Source: Sphingomonadales bacterium (GTDB lineage Bacteria; Pseudomonadota; Alphaproteobacteria; Sphingomonadales; Sphingomonadaceae). Taken from it: a DNA stretch of 54,614 bases. A program made the position numbers and the translations under genes. The stretch spans positions 1-54,614 of the forward strand of contig CANIRZ010000008.1 in NCBI GenBank assembly GCA_947470185.1, given 5' to 3'. Under the pieces are notes generated by a model. The model worked only from the letters and a program-made list of their open reading frames with translations, was not told the origin of the DNA and made no database searches. This document shows, one piece after another, positions 1 through 9,608 of this stretch (positions within the stretch are counted from its first letter, which is position 1; each line of letters begins with the position of its first letter).

Positions 1-1
1 T

Positions 2-1642
2 AGCCTTATTTTCGATATGCGCCGCAAGGATGATGGCGAAGTCGTGCGGCAATTGGTGCTGATCCCGCAATCGCTCGCCCGCTTTGTCCGCTTACCCGGT
101 CCCGGCACACGCTTCGTCACAATCGAGGCGCTGATCAAGCATTTCGTCGGGCAAATGTTTCCCGATTATTTGCTCGTCGCAGCGGGCGCATTTCGCATCA
201 TCCGTGACAGCGATATTGAGGTTGAGGAAGAAGCTGAAGACCTTGTCCGCTACTTCCGCAGCGCAATCAAGCGGCGCCGTCGCGGGCGGATCATTCGGCT
301 GAAGCTGGAAAAGGGCCTGCCAAGCGAATTGGCGACATTAATCCGTTCGGAACTTGGCGCTGGCGCATCCATTGTGGTCGAAACGGTCGGCTTTTTGGGC
401 ATTGGCGACCTCGGGCAATTGGTGGACGAGGACCGACCTACCGTCAAATTCCCGTCATACTCCCCGCGCTTCCCGGAACGCATATTGGAACATGACGGCG
501 ATTGCTTTTCGGCGATTAGCCAAAAAGACATCGTTATCCACCACCCCTATGAAAGCTTTGACGTTGTGCTGGCGTTTCTGCAGCAGGCAGCGCTGGATCC
601 GGACGTCGTGGCGATCAAACAAACGCTGTATCGTGCCGGCAAGCAATCCGGCGTCATTCGCGCCTTGTGTGAAGCGGCCGAGGCCGGAAAATCGGTGACT
701 GCGATTGTCGAGCTCAAGGCGCGGTTTGACGAAGAGCAAAATCTGCATTGGGCATCGCAGTTGGAAAATTCTGGCGTGCAAGTGGTGTACGGCTTCATCG
801 ATATGAAGACACATGCCAAAATCTCTCTGGTGGTCCGCCGCGAGGCCGATGGGTTCCGGACCTATTGCCACTTGGGCACCGGCAATTATCACCCGATCAC
901 TGCCAAAGTGTATACTGACATCAGCTTCTTCACCGCCGACCCGCGCGTGGGCCATGATGCCGGACAGATTTTCAATTACATAACAGGTTATATCCCGCCT
1001 ACCGAGTTGAAGCTGTTGACCATGAGCCCGCTGGGCTTGCGCGAAAAAATCATGTCGTTGATTGACGATGAAATTGCCCATGTCGCCGCAGGACGCCCCG
1101 GTGCAGTTTGGGCAAAGCTAAATTCTTTGGTCGATAAGGCCGTTATCGACAAATTATATGAGGCGAGCGAGGCCGGCGTCGAAATCGACCTTGTGGTGCG
1201 CGGCATTTGCTGCTTGCGGCCGGGCGTTAAGGGCCTGTCGTCGCGGATCCGCGTGAAGTCCGTCGTCGGGCGCTTCCTTGAGCACAGCCGTATTTGGGCG
1301 ATGGGCAATGGCGCAGATTTGCCGAACCCCAATGCCAAAGTCTTCATCTCTTCGGCAGATTGGATGTCGCGCAATTTCGACCGCCGCGTCGAATATATGC
1401 TGCCGATTGAGAACCCTACCGTGCATGACCAAATCCTTGATCAGGTTATGGTTGCAAACCTCCTCGACAACCAGCAAAGCTGGATGCTGCGTTCGGATGG
1501 ACGTTATGAGAGGGTGAAAGCCGGAAAAATGCCATTTAACCTGCATCATTATTTTATGACCAATGCGTCGCTTTCAGGACGCGGAGGCGCGCTCGCAGAT
1601 GACAAGAAGGTTCCAACGCTGAGCCTCGTCCGACAAAGATGA
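2..1642 (+). CDS. ppk1: Polyphosphate kinase 1 (5' end outside window)
   Basis: The enzyme makes inorganic polyphosphate reversibly from the gamma-phosphate of ATP. The reading frame is open from the first bases, so the N-terminal part (roughly the first 180 residues of a ~720-residue family) lies upstream. The visible part carries the C-terminal phospholipase-D-like catalytic domains: KTHAK at about nt 806-820 and HLGTGNYH at about nt 868-891, and a second conserved histidine in LEHSRI near nt 1283. The stop overlaps the start of the exopolyphosphatase gene by 4 nt (ATGA), so synthesis and hydrolysis of polyphosphate are probably translationally coupled. No frame disruption is seen. The family assignment is secure. 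Confidence 0.95.
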   Translation, partial: SLIFDMRRKDDGEVVRQLVLIPQSLARFVRLPGPGTRFVTIEALIKHFVGQMFPDYLLVAAGAFRIIRDSDIEVEEEAEDLVRYFRSAIKRRRRGRIIRLKLEKGLPSELATLIRSELGAGASIVVETVGFLGIGDLGQLVDEDRPTVKFPSYSPRFPERILEHDGDCFSAISQKDIVIHHPYESFDVVLAFLQQAALDPDVVAIKQTLYRAGKQSGVIRALCEAAEAGKSVTAIVELKARFDEEQNLHWASQLENSGVQVVYGFIDMKTHAKISLVVRREADGFRTYCHLGTGNYHPITAKVYTDISFFTADPRVGHDAGQIFNYITGYIPPTELKLLTMSPLGLREKIMSLIDDEIAHVAAGRPGAVWAKLNSLVDKAVIDKLYEASEAGVEIDLVVRGICCLRPGVKGLSSRIRVKSVVGRFLEHSRIWAMGNGADLPNPNAKVFISSADWMSRNFDRRVEYMLPIENPTVHDQILDQVMVANLLDNQQSWMLRSDGRYERVKAGKMPFNLHHYFMTNASLSGRGGALADDKKVPTLSLVRQR

Positions 1643-3102
1643 AGGCGGTGCGTCAGGCCGTTATAGATATTGGCTCAAATACCGTCCGGCTCGTTGTATA
1701 CGCGGGGCTACCACGGGCGCCCATGCCCATTTACAACGAAAAAAGCCGCGTAAAGCTTGGGGCGTGCCTCGCCGGTAATGGCGAAATTGACAAAGCGACG
1801 ATGAAAAAGGCGCTGGCTGCGCTCGCGCGGTTCGAAACGCTTGCCCGCGCTATGCAGGTGGACAGCATGCGCGTGGTCGCAACCGCCGCAACGCGGGAAG
1901 CCAAAAACGGGCATGAGTTGGTCGAAAAAGCAGCCGCGCTTGGTATTCGCGTTGATGTTCTTGATGGCAATGCCGAGGCGACAGCGGCCGGCTATGGCGT
2001 GTTGAGCGATAATCCCTTCGCCAACGGTTATGTCGGTGATCTTGGCGGCGGCAGTCTTGAGCTTATCCGCATAGCCGATGGCAAATTGGGCGCGCGCGTA
2101 TCGCTGCCGCTGGGCACATTGCGGCATGATATCCTGACGGGCAAATCAGCCAAGCAGGTCGTAGCAATGTTGCGCGATGATATTGCCAAGACAATGGGCA
2201 AGCGCGCCTTCCCGATTGAAACCGGCCTGCCCTTTTATATGATTGGCGGTTCATGGCGCAGTTTTGCGCGGTTGCACATGCATGCAACCGGTTATCCGCT
2301 CACCATATTGTCCAATTATGAAATGCCGCCAGAGGCTCCAGACGTGCTCGCCCCGCTTACGCAAGACAAAGACGCCTTAACGCGGTCCAACGTGGTCGCA
2401 GCGGGCCGTATTTCCGAACTGCCGGGGGCGACCACATTGTTGGGTGGCATTGTCGGATTATTGAAACCAAGCAAGCTCGTAACGAGCATCTATGGCCTGC
2501 GCGAGGGGTTGTTGTTTGAACAATTGACGCCCGCCGAACGCAAGCAAGACCCATTAATTGCCGCCGCACGTTTTGAAGGCGAACGGCTTGGGCGCTTTCC
2601 CTTTCATGGCGATGCCCTTGCCGAATGGATTGCGCCGGTATTTGCGGGGCAAAGTGCGCATGAGGCGCGATTGTGCCAGGCGGCGTGTTTGCTGTCCGAC
2701 AGCGTATGGAACGTGAACCCCGAATATCGCGCCGACCATGCGCTCGACCTTGCGCTCGACGGCAGTTGGCCCGGCGTCAGCGCCAGCGACCGCGCCGTCA
2801 TCGCAGCGGCTTTATGGACGGTGCACGCCGGAAAGCGCCCCCTTCCCGAAACGCTGATGGCATTGGCCAAACCAGAGGCGCTGGCCCAAGCGGTGATTTG
2901 GGGCCTCGCCATTCGCGTTGCCCACCGCCTTGATGGCGGCACCGGCGGCGCGCTTGGCGACAGCCGTCTCGAAGGCGATGGCGCGACGCTTCGCCTCTAC
3001 CTCAAAGGCTCGGCCGTGCGGCTACAGTCCAACAGCGTCTCGCGCCGTTTGCAAGCGCTTGGCGAAGCGCTTGGCTATGCGCAGACCGCGATTATGGGCT
3101 GA
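1639..3102 (+). CDS. ppx: Exopolyphosphatase, Ppx/GppA family
   Basis: This enzyme removes terminal phosphates from polyphosphate (Ppx) and/or pppGpp (GppA); sequence alone does not separate the two. It has 487 residues in the ASKHA fold: the phosphate-1 motif DIGSNTVRL at 10-18, the catalytic-glutamate region NAEA at 111-114, and the phosphate-2 motif GDLGGGSLEL at 133-142. A C-terminal HD-like helical region follows. The ATG overlaps the ppk1 stop as ATGA, which fixes the start. Its place directly after ppk1 favours polyphosphate as substrate, though a role in the stringent response is also possible. Confidence 0.93.
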   Translation: MKAVRQAVIDIGSNTVRLVVYAGLPRAPMPIYNEKSRVKLGACLAGNGEIDKATMKKALAALARFETLARAMQVDSMRVVATAATREAKNGHELVEKAAALGIRVDVLDGNAEATAAGYGVLSDNPFANGYVGDLGGGSLELIRIADGKLGARVSLPLGTLRHDILTGKSAKQVVAMLRDDIAKTMGKRAFPIETGLPFYMIGGSWRSFARLHMHATGYPLTILSNYEMPPEAPDVLAPLTQDKDALTRSNVVAAGRISELPGATTLLGGIVGLLKPSKLVTSIYGLREGLLFEQLTPAERKQDPLIAAARFEGERLGRFPFHGDALAEWIAPVFAGQSAHEARLCQAACLLSDSVWNVNPEYRADHALDLALDGSWPGVSASDRAVIAAALWTVHAGKRPLPETLMALAKPEALAQAVIWGLAIRVAHRLDGGTGGALGDSRLEGDGATLRLYLKGSAVRLQSNSVSRRLQALGEALGYAQTAIMG

Positions 3103-3104
3103 AC

Positions 3105-3154
3105 TAGGGTCCTGACCCTAAGTTTGGCGGGTGCGGGAGGAGAGTTTCCCTCCC
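3105..3154. terminator. Possible terminator hairpins between convergent genes
   Basis: Two short inverted repeats lie between ppx (+) and the aldo/keto reductase (-). The first is a 6-bp stem, TAGGGT/ACCCTA, with a 4-nt loop at 3105-3120. The second is a GGGAGG/CCTCCC stem at 3135-3154. Neither is followed by a clear T tract, so termination is inferred only from their position between convergent genes. Confidence 0.35.
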
Positions 3155-3167
3155 CCCCATCACGCGC

Positions 3168-4187
3168 TCACCCCATCGGGTACAGTATCTCTTTCGTCAC
3201 CTTGTGCACCGCGGTCATCACTTCATCGCTCAGCCTCAGGTCAATCGCGGCGAAAATATCGTCCAATTGATCTTCTTTGCTGACGCCAACCATGGTCGAG
3301 GCGACAAAGTCATGCTGTTTCGACCAAGCGGTCGCCAGCGTCACTGGTGACATGCCCGCCTCTTGTGCAATCGCGACAATCCGCATCGTGCTTTCAAGTG
3401 CGCGTGGCCCGGCAAAGCGTTGCGCCATTTCGACTTGGCGCGATCCGGCCATTTCGAGATAGCGTGAGAAACGCGCGCCTTCGGGGCGGGCGCCGTCGAG
3501 ATATTTGCCCGACAACACGCCGCCACCCAAGGGCGAATAAGGCAGAAGGGAAATGCCCTCCTGACGGCAGACTTGCTTTAACTCGTCTTCAAACCGGCGG
3601 TTGTTGATCGAGAAATTATTCTGAATGCTCTCGTAGCGCGCGACGCCAAGCCGTTCCGATGTCGCCAACGACTTCATAAGGCCGTAGCTTGTTTCGTTGG
3701 AGCAACCCAATACGCGCACCTTGCCCGACCGGACCAGTTCGTCGAGCACTTCCATCGTCTCATCATAAGCAAGGCCATGGTCGGGCCAATGCGTCTGGTA
3801 AAGGTCGATATAATCGGTCTGCAACCGGCGCAGGCTTTCTTCGACCGCGGTGATGATATTGTGGCGATCCAGCGTGGTCATGCCGCCGCGCTTAGGCGAT
3901 TTGAACCATGTGTGGCTTGGGCCGGAAACCTTTGTGGCCATGATGATGGCATCGCGGTTCTTGCCCTTCATCCAGCGGCCGACAATATCTTCTGTCCGGC
4001 CAACCCATTTAATGTCTGGCGGGACGGGATAGCCTTCGGCTGTGTCGAAAAAATTGATGCCGGCATCAAGGCATCTGTCGAGGATGCGATGCGCCTCCGT
4101 CTCATCGGTTTGCGACCCGAAGGTCATGGTGCCCATGCAGATGTCGGACACGTAAATGGCGCTTTTGCCTATGCGACGATGTTCCAT
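3168..4187 (-). CDS. Aldo/keto reductase, Tas-like
   Basis: A cytosolic NADPH-dependent TIM-barrel oxidoreductase of 339 residues. The N-terminal GTMTFG, the catalytic-Asp region NFFDTAEGYP near 45-54, the conserved KVSGPS near 85-90, LYQTHWPD near 130 and GCSNET near 162 match the Tas/YajO branch of the superfamily as I remember it. The physiological substrate cannot be told. It starts 13 nt after the ubiA stop, with a GGGAGAG ribosome-binding site overlapping the end of ubiA, so the two are probably co-transcribed. No functional link to ubiquinone is implied beyond this adjacency. Confidence 0.9.
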   Translation of the reverse strand: MEHRRIGKSAIYVSDICMGTMTFGSQTDETEAHRILDRCLDAGINFFDTAEGYPVPPDIKWVGRTEDIVGRWMKGKNRDAIIMATKVSGPSHTWFKSPKRGGMTTLDRHNIITAVEESLRRLQTDYIDLYQTHWPDHGLAYDETMEVLDELVRSGKVRVLGCSNETSYGLMKSLATSERLGVARYESIQNNFSINNRRFEDELKQVCRQEGISLLPYSPLGGGVLSGKYLDGARPEGARFSRYLEMAGSRQVEMAQRFAGPRALESTMRIVAIAQEAGMSPVTLATAWSKQHDFVASTMVGVSKEDQLDDIFAAIDLRLSDEVMTAVHKVTKEILYPMG

Positions 4188-4199
4188 ATAATTCTCTCC

Positions 4200-5111
4200 C
4201 TAATATTGTCCGGCCGCACCAACGACCAAAAATGCAAGCCCGGCCAGCAGCCCAGCCACGCGGTTTGAACGGAAATGGCCAAGCGCGTTGCTGCCATCGG
4301 ATTTCAGCGATGCGACTTGCATCCCCAAATGAAAGGCGACCGGAAGGAGCGCGACCAAAGCCTGCTTTTCGGGCCGGACACTCCAAATTGCCATGCCCCA
4401 GCCGAGCAGTGTCAAAATATAGAATGCCGCCACACCTGCTCGGACGTTACCGCCAAGCCGCAAGGCGCTCGATTTAATCCCGACCAACGCATCATCTTCG
4501 CGATCCTGCATGGCATATATCGTATCATAGCCAACGACCCAGAATATCGTGCCGGCATAAAGCCAGAACATGGCAGCATTGGCCTCTCCGGTAATGGCGA
4601 CCCAGCCGACCAATGCGCCCCAGCTAAACACCAGTCCAAGCCAAAGCTGCGGCCACCAGGTTATGCGCTTCATAAACGGATATGCCGCAACCAGAAGAAT
4701 GCTGCTCAAGGCGGCAATCTGCGCCTCCCACCGGAGCTGAATGAGCACCAGCAGGCCAATCGCGCACAAGCCAAGCAGAAACACCCATGCCGCCTGCATG
4801 CCAATAATGCCGCTCGGCAATGGCCGTGACGCCGTGCGCGCGACTTGCGCATCCAGATCGCGGTCCACGATATCATTATACACGCACCCCGCCCCGCGCA
4901 TCACGATCGCGCCCAGCAGCATCCACAAAGCAAGGTCCCAGCGCTGGATAAGCCCACCCGATAGCGCCAGCCCGAAAATACAGGGCCAAAACAACAGCCA
5001 CCAACCAATAGGACGGTCCAATCGCGCCAAAAGGGCCAACGCGCGCAGCTTCACCGGCAGCAGTCCAATGATGCCGCTATGCTCGCTGTCGGGGACAAGA
5101 TTCGATGTCAT
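4200..5111 (-). CDS. ubiA: 4-hydroxybenzoate polyprenyltransferase
   Basis: An integral membrane prenyltransferase that attaches the polyprenyl tail to 4-hydroxybenzoate in ubiquinone synthesis. It has many hydrophobic helices and both Asp-rich motifs: NDIVDRDLD in the first half and QDREDDALVG in the second, which bind Mg-diphosphate. RTASRPLPSG after the first motif is typical of UbiA. I chose the ATG at 5111 (303 residues, beginning MTSNLVPDSEH) because it resembles related proteins. An in-frame ATG at 5147 would add 12 residues, and neither start has a good ribosome-binding site. It is divergent from rsmE. Confidence 0.93.
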   Translation of the reverse strand: MTSNLVPDSEHSGIIGLLPVKLRALALLARLDRPIGWWLLFWPCIFGLALSGGLIQRWDLALWMLLGAIVMRGAGCVYNDIVDRDLDAQVARTASRPLPSGIIGMQAAWVFLLGLCAIGLLVLIQLRWEAQIAALSSILLVAAYPFMKRITWWPQLWLGLVFSWGALVGWVAITGEANAAMFWLYAGTIFWVVGYDTIYAMQDREDDALVGIKSSALRLGGNVRAGVAAFYILTLLGWGMAIWSVRPEKQALVALLPVAFHLGMQVASLKSDGSNALGHFRSNRVAGLLAGLAFLVVGAAGQY

Positions 5112-5212
5112 AACGCGGGCACTGCCAAAATTAACCCTGCGCGTCATCTGCGAAGTTCGCGCGGGTTCAGTTGGGAGATGACGGCAGCCCTATTTGCGGG
5201 TAGACACGAGGC

Positions 5213-5956
5213 ATGCCCGCAACACCCGCCTGGCCCCCAAAATCGACACCCCGGTTGTTTGTGGAACAACCGCTGGCTGTGGGCGCGACCCTGAACATCG
5301 CTGGCAACAGCGCGCATTACCTCACAGGCGTCATGCGCCTGAAAGAGGGTGCGCCGGTAAAGCTGTTTGACGATATTTCCGGCGAATATCTTGCGACGAT
5401 AGCCCGTCTGGGCAAACGCGACCTTGACCTTACAGTCGATAGCAAATTGCGTGATCGTGAACTCAGCCCGGACCTTTGGATTTGTCAGGCGCTCGTTAAA
5501 AAGGACCGTTTCGACTGGATCGCCGAAAAAGCGTGTGAGCTTGGCATATCGCGCTTTGTGCCTGTGCTGACCGCACGCTGCGTAGTGGATAAGGTCAAGG
5601 ATGATCGCCTGCGCACACATATGATTGAAGCCGCCGAGCAATGTGAGCGCACCGCGTTACCACAGATTGCAACGCTCACGCGGATTGAGGCGCTCTTACA
5701 AAAATGGCCAGCCGAACGAACGCTCTATTTCTGCGATGAACGCGGTGGCGAACCGTTTCTGGACGCCATTACGGCCGGACCTGGCGCAGTGTTAATCGGG
5801 CCAGAAGGTGGCTTCACAGACAGCGAAAATGCGGCCATCCGCGCGCATCCTAACGCGCGACCAGTATCGCTTGGCCCGCGCATATTGCGCGCCGACACCG
5901 CTGCGGTCACTGCTATTTCTGTTTGGATGGCCAAGAACGGCGATTGGTCGGGCTGA
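5213..5956 (+). CDS. rsmE: 16S rRNA (uracil-1498-N3)-methyltransferase
   Basis: A cytosolic SPOUT-class methyltransferase that modifies U1498 of 16S rRNA in the 30S subunit. It has 247 residues: an N-terminal PUA-like region with RLFVEQPL, then the SPOUT knot with LIGPEGGFTDSE near residues 194-205 and SLGPRILRADTA near 221-232, both diagnostic. The ATG follows a GAGGC-type ribosome-binding site. In relatives I recall, gshA follows closely; here a 2-kb secreted-protein gene lies between. Confidence 0.94.
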   Translation: MPATPAWPPKSTPRLFVEQPLAVGATLNIAGNSAHYLTGVMRLKEGAPVKLFDDISGEYLATIARLGKRDLDLTVDSKLRDRELSPDLWICQALVKKDRFDWIAEKACELGISRFVPVLTARCVVDKVKDDRLRTHMIEAAEQCERTALPQIATLTRIEALLQKWPAERTLYFCDERGGEPFLDAITAGPGAVLIGPEGGFTDSENAAIRAHPNARPVSLGPRILRADTAAVTAISVWMAKNGDWSG

Positions 5957-6047
5957 CGTTCCGACAGGTCAGTCAATCTGGAACCACGGACCCGACCATG
6001 CCCTGTCGTTGCCAGATACTAAATGCGCACCAATTTGGACATAAACA

Positions 6048-6059
6048 GCGCTATAGCGC
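6048..6059. other. 12-bp perfect palindrome in the rsmE downstream spacer
   Basis: GCGCTATAGCGC is a perfect 12-bp palindrome followed a few bases later by a run of five T. It could be a weak rsmE terminator or a protein-binding site for the next gene. The stem is short, so neither role is firm. Confidence 0.25.
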
Positions 6060-6132
6060 CTGCCTTTTTATGATTAATTTAACGATTTAACCGTATCTGC
6101 ATCCGTCTGACGAAAACGGAAAGTGCGCAGTG

Positions 6133-8106
6133 ATGACTGGTAAAAACAAGCTCCGGAGCAATTTTATGTCCGGCATCTGGGCAGTTCTGGGATTTCTATT
6201 CTTCTGTTGTTTACCTTCGCCAACATCGGCGCAGACGGTGAGCCAGTTTACCAACACCACCAGCGGCGCAATCGTTGACTCGCCAACTTGCGCGTCGACC
6301 GTAACCCGTAGCTTTACCGTCGGGACACTTACGGTTTCCGATGTCAATATTGGGATATTGTTAAGCCATAGTTATCGGTCCGATTTGCAGTTAACATTGA
6401 CTGCGCCATCCGGAACATCGGTGCAGTTGATGAACGGCATCGGCGGTGCGGCGGACAATTTGAACGTCTTGTTCGATGACGAGGCCGCGGCCGTCATTGC
6501 ATCGCATGTGTCGGACGATACCACTGGAGCCGCCCCACCCTATGCACGCACATTTCGGCCAGCGGCAGTGCTCAGCGCCTTTGACGGACAAAATGCCCAA
6601 GGCACATGGACATTGGAAATCTGTGATACGGTGAATTCCGACGTTGGAACCTTTGCGCGCGCCGACCTGTATATTACCAGTGTTCCGGCTACATATTCCG
6701 ACCTGGCACTAAGATTTTTTTTCACCAACTTGAACCCAAGCTCAAGTTCAAACTTTACCTACACACTCACCCTAACCAACAATGTATCACCGTCTGCAAA
6801 TGCGAGCGGAATTTCTGTTAGGGCACCCTTACCGGCCGGGGTTACATTTGTGAGTGCAACAGGGACGGGTACCTACAACAGCACGACGGGTTTCTGGACT
6901 GTAGGTTCCGTGGGAACTTTGGGTAGTGCGACAATCGACATTACCGTTACAGTTAATGCCGCCGCCGGAACGGCAATTGAAGCAAGCGCTGAAATTATTG
7001 CGTCATCTAACCCCGACAGCGATTCCATTCCAAATAATGGCTCGACGCTGGAGGACGATGACGCCTTTATGTACTTCGTTGTTGGCACTGGCCGAACCGC
7101 TGGGACACCCCCGACATTGATCTGTGCGGCGGGATCAACCCTTTTTGATTGGGACACGGTCAGCTGGACCTCAGGGTCAACCAATAACAATTATGCCGTC
7201 GCCAACCTCGGGACCATCAATTTTAACATGTCATTGAGCGCAGGGGCAGTTTACAGCGGATTTGATGGATATAATGGGCAATCGCCATCGCGTCAAAACT
7301 TCATCACCTCGGGCACCGCTCCTGTGCAGTCGTCCCTTATCCTGTTCATGGATAATGCGAACCGGGATGCCTTTGTTACGACGACCGTCAGCCTGCCGAC
7401 CGCCGTGCCAGGCGCCCAGTTTCAGCTATCTGATGTCGACACTCAAGTCGGAACTGTTGCCGCTAACGGCTTAAACTTCGCAGACCGCGTTACGGTTACC
7501 GGATTATTCAACGGCGTAACCATAAACCCGACACTCACTAACGGTGTGTCTAATTATGTTATAGGAAATGCGGCCTATGCAGACGCTGATAGCCCGGACA
7601 GCTCCACAAATGGCAATGTCATCGTTACATTTTCAAGCCCCGTCGATACGATTGTCATTGTATATGGCAACCACAGCATTTCGCGTATCGATCCATTTCA
7701 GCAGGCGATGACCATCCATGACTTTACTTTCTGCCGCCCGCAGGCGGTTGTCACCACCGCCAAAACAAGCAAAATCATCAGCGACGGCCTAAGCGCCAGC
7801 AACCCCAAGGCGCTTCCAGCCGCCGTCGTCAGCTTCTGCATCTTAGTCACCAATGCAGGCCCTGGCACAGCCACCCCCGTCACCATAACGGACACGATTC
7901 CTGCTACCCTCACTTATGTCGCAAATACGCTTGCGTCAGGACCAAGCTGCACCGTTTCTAAAATGGCTGAGGATGATGATGCCGTAGGTGCTGACGAAAG
8001 TGACCCTTATGGTGCGTCGGTAAGCGGCAACACCATCAGCGCGTCGGCCACGACGATGGGCCCCAACTCCACCTTCGCAATCACATTCAACGCGACCGTT
8101 AAATGA
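6133..8106 (+). CDS. Secreted P-domain / DUF11 repeat protein
   Basis: Predicted exported protein of 657 residues with no enzyme domain that I can see. A hydrophobic segment near 13-28 ends in a TSA|QT-type signal-peptidase site near 34. Residues ~36-175 resemble a proprotein-convertase P-domain (beta-sandwich; SHSYRSDLQLTL, GTWTLEICD). About 180-310 and 540-657 look like DUF11 repeats (TLTLTNN, PLPAGVTFVSATG; CILVTNAGPG, ITDTIPATLTYV). A beta-rich Ser/Thr-rich region of unknown family lies between. The chain stops just after the last DUF11 strand, with no LPXTG, PEP-CTERM or membrane anchor visible. GTG at 6130 and ATG at 6133 are adjacent; I chose the ATG after a GGAAAG site. It is Thr/Ser/Asn-rich, unlike its neighbours. 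Adhesion or surface display is only a guess. Confidence 0.75.
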   Translation: MTGKNKLRSNFMSGIWAVLGFLFFCCLPSPTSAQTVSQFTNTTSGAIVDSPTCASTVTRSFTVGTLTVSDVNIGILLSHSYRSDLQLTLTAPSGTSVQLMNGIGGAADNLNVLFDDEAAAVIASHVSDDTTGAAPPYARTFRPAAVLSAFDGQNAQGTWTLEICDTVNSDVGTFARADLYITSVPATYSDLALRFFFTNLNPSSSSNFTYTLTLTNNVSPSANASGISVRAPLPAGVTFVSATGTGTYNSTTGFWTVGSVGTLGSATIDITVTVNAAAGTAIEASAEIIASSNPDSDSIPNNGSTLEDDDAFMYFVVGTGRTAGTPPTLICAAGSTLFDWDTVSWTSGSTNNNYAVANLGTINFNMSLSAGAVYSGFDGYNGQSPSRQNFITSGTAPVQSSLILFMDNANRDAFVTTTVSLPTAVPGAQFQLSDVDTQVGTVAANGLNFADRVTVTGLFNGVTINPTLTNGVSNYVIGNAAYADADSPDSSTNGNVIVTFSSPVDTIVIVYGNHSISRIDPFQQAMTIHDFTFCRPQAVVTTAKTSKIISDGLSASNPKALPAAVVSFCILVTNAGPGTATPVTITDTIPATLTYVANTLASGPSCTVSKMAEDDDAVGADESDPYGASVSGNTISASATTMGPNSTFAITFNATVK

Positions 8107-8155
8107 CCAGATGAATCTGCTGGCAATATAGCGGTGACATTTCTAAACCGCCGGC

Positions 8156-9529
8156 ATGAGTACAAAAACAACTTCGGACCGTAAAGATCCCGTCATCGAA
8201 ACCCGCGATCAACTGGTCGCTGCGATTGCCAAGGGAGAAAAGCCCAAGGACCGTTGGCGCATTGGCACCGAGCATGAGAAATTTGTCTATAACCGCAGTG
8301 ACCATCACGCGCCGTCTTATGATGAACCGGGCGGTATTCGCGATCTGTTAATGGCGATGACCGAGTTCGGTTGGGAGCCTGTGTACGAAAACGGCAATGT
8401 TATCGCGATGAGCGGCAGCGACGGTGCGATAAGCCTTGAACCTGCGGGTCAGCTTGAACTGTCGGGTGCGCCACTTGAAAATCTGCACCAAACCTGCGCC
8501 GAGACCGGGCGGCATTTGCGGCAGGTCAAAGCCATTGGCGACAAGACCAACACCAGCTTTTTGGGCCTTGGGCTTTGGCCGGACAAGACACGCGCCGAAC
8601 TGCCCGTCATGCCCAAGGGCCGTTACGACATCATGCTGCGCCATATGCCACGCGTTGGCAGCATGGGCCTCGATATGATGCTGCGCACATGTACGATTCA
8701 GGTTAATCTTGATTATGCGAGCGAAGCCGACATGGCGCATAAGTTCCGCACGTCGCTTGCGCTTCAGCCCTTGGCCACGGCCTTGTTTGCAAATTCGCCT
8801 TTCTTGGAAGGCAAACCAAACGGGTTCCTGTCCTACCGCAGCCACATCTGGTCCGACACGGACTCGCAGCGTACGGGCATGTTGCCGTTCGTGTTCGACG
8901 CCAATTTCGGCTATGAACAATATGTCGATTATATGCTGAAGGTGCCGATGTATTTCGTCTACCGTGACGGCAAATATATTGACGCGGCGGGGTTGGATTT
9001 CCGCGACTTCTTAAAGGGTGAGCTTTCGGTTCTGCCGGGAGAAAAACCCACCGTCAGCGACTGGGAAGACCATATGTCGACCGCTTTTCCCGAAGTGCGC
9101 CTGAAAAGCTTCTTGGAAATGCGCGGCGCCGATGGTGGCCCATGGAATCGCATTTGCGCGCTGCCTGCTTTCTGGGTCGGGCTGTTATATGATCAGGGTG
9201 CCCTTGACGCTGCATGGGACGAGGTAAAGCATTGGACCATGGAAGAGCGCGAAACGCTGCGCAGTGCAGTTCCAGCGCAAGGATTGAACGCAGCAATTCC
9301 TGGCGGTGGCAAGCTGCTGGATCTGGCTGGCCGTATATTGGATATCTCATCTTCTGGCTTGGCTGCCCGCAACTGCCTCAACGGCAGCGGCGACAATGAA
9401 ACCGGATATCTTGACCCATTGCGCGAAATCGTCGCCAGCGGCAAAACCGTCGCCGAACAGCTGCTCGACAAATTTCATGGCGAATGGGGCGGCGATGTAT
9501 CGCGCGTTTATGACGAAATGAGCTTCTAA
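8156..9529 (+). CDS. gshA: Glutamate-cysteine ligase (plant/alphaproteobacterial type)
   Basis: Catalyses the first step of glutathione synthesis, joining glutamate to cysteine with ATP. The 457 residues match the usual length of the class shared by alphaproteobacteria and plants rather than the E. coli class. Recognisable segments are WRIGTEHEKF near 39-48, ISLEPAGQLELSGAP near 92-106, MLRTCTIQVNLDY near 175-187 and RSHIWSDTD near 228-236. The gene stands alone on this strand between the secreted-protein gene and tRNA-Trp. gshB is not in the window. Confidence 0.94.
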   Translation: MSTKTTSDRKDPVIETRDQLVAAIAKGEKPKDRWRIGTEHEKFVYNRSDHHAPSYDEPGGIRDLLMAMTEFGWEPVYENGNVIAMSGSDGAISLEPAGQLELSGAPLENLHQTCAETGRHLRQVKAIGDKTNTSFLGLGLWPDKTRAELPVMPKGRYDIMLRHMPRVGSMGLDMMLRTCTIQVNLDYASEADMAHKFRTSLALQPLATALFANSPFLEGKPNGFLSYRSHIWSDTDSQRTGMLPFVFDANFGYEQYVDYMLKVPMYFVYRDGKYIDAAGLDFRDFLKGELSVLPGEKPTVSDWEDHMSTAFPEVRLKSFLEMRGADGGPWNRICALPAFWVGLLYDQGALDAAWDEVKHWTMEERETLRSAVPAQGLNAAIPGGGKLLDLAGRILDISSSGLAARNCLNGSGDNETGYLDPLREIVASGKTVAEQLLDKFHGEWGGDVSRVYDEMSF

Positions 9530-9608
9530 GCGATTAGTATCGAAAGCAGACTTGCCCCGTGCGCATATCGGCGTTAAAGGCACCATTCTTCGTAGAAATG
9601 CGAAGTGC

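Noticed and set aside
5144-5641. 165-codon minus-strand frame opposite rsmE
   Set aside because: It is the reverse complement shadow of a certain gene and has no family features.
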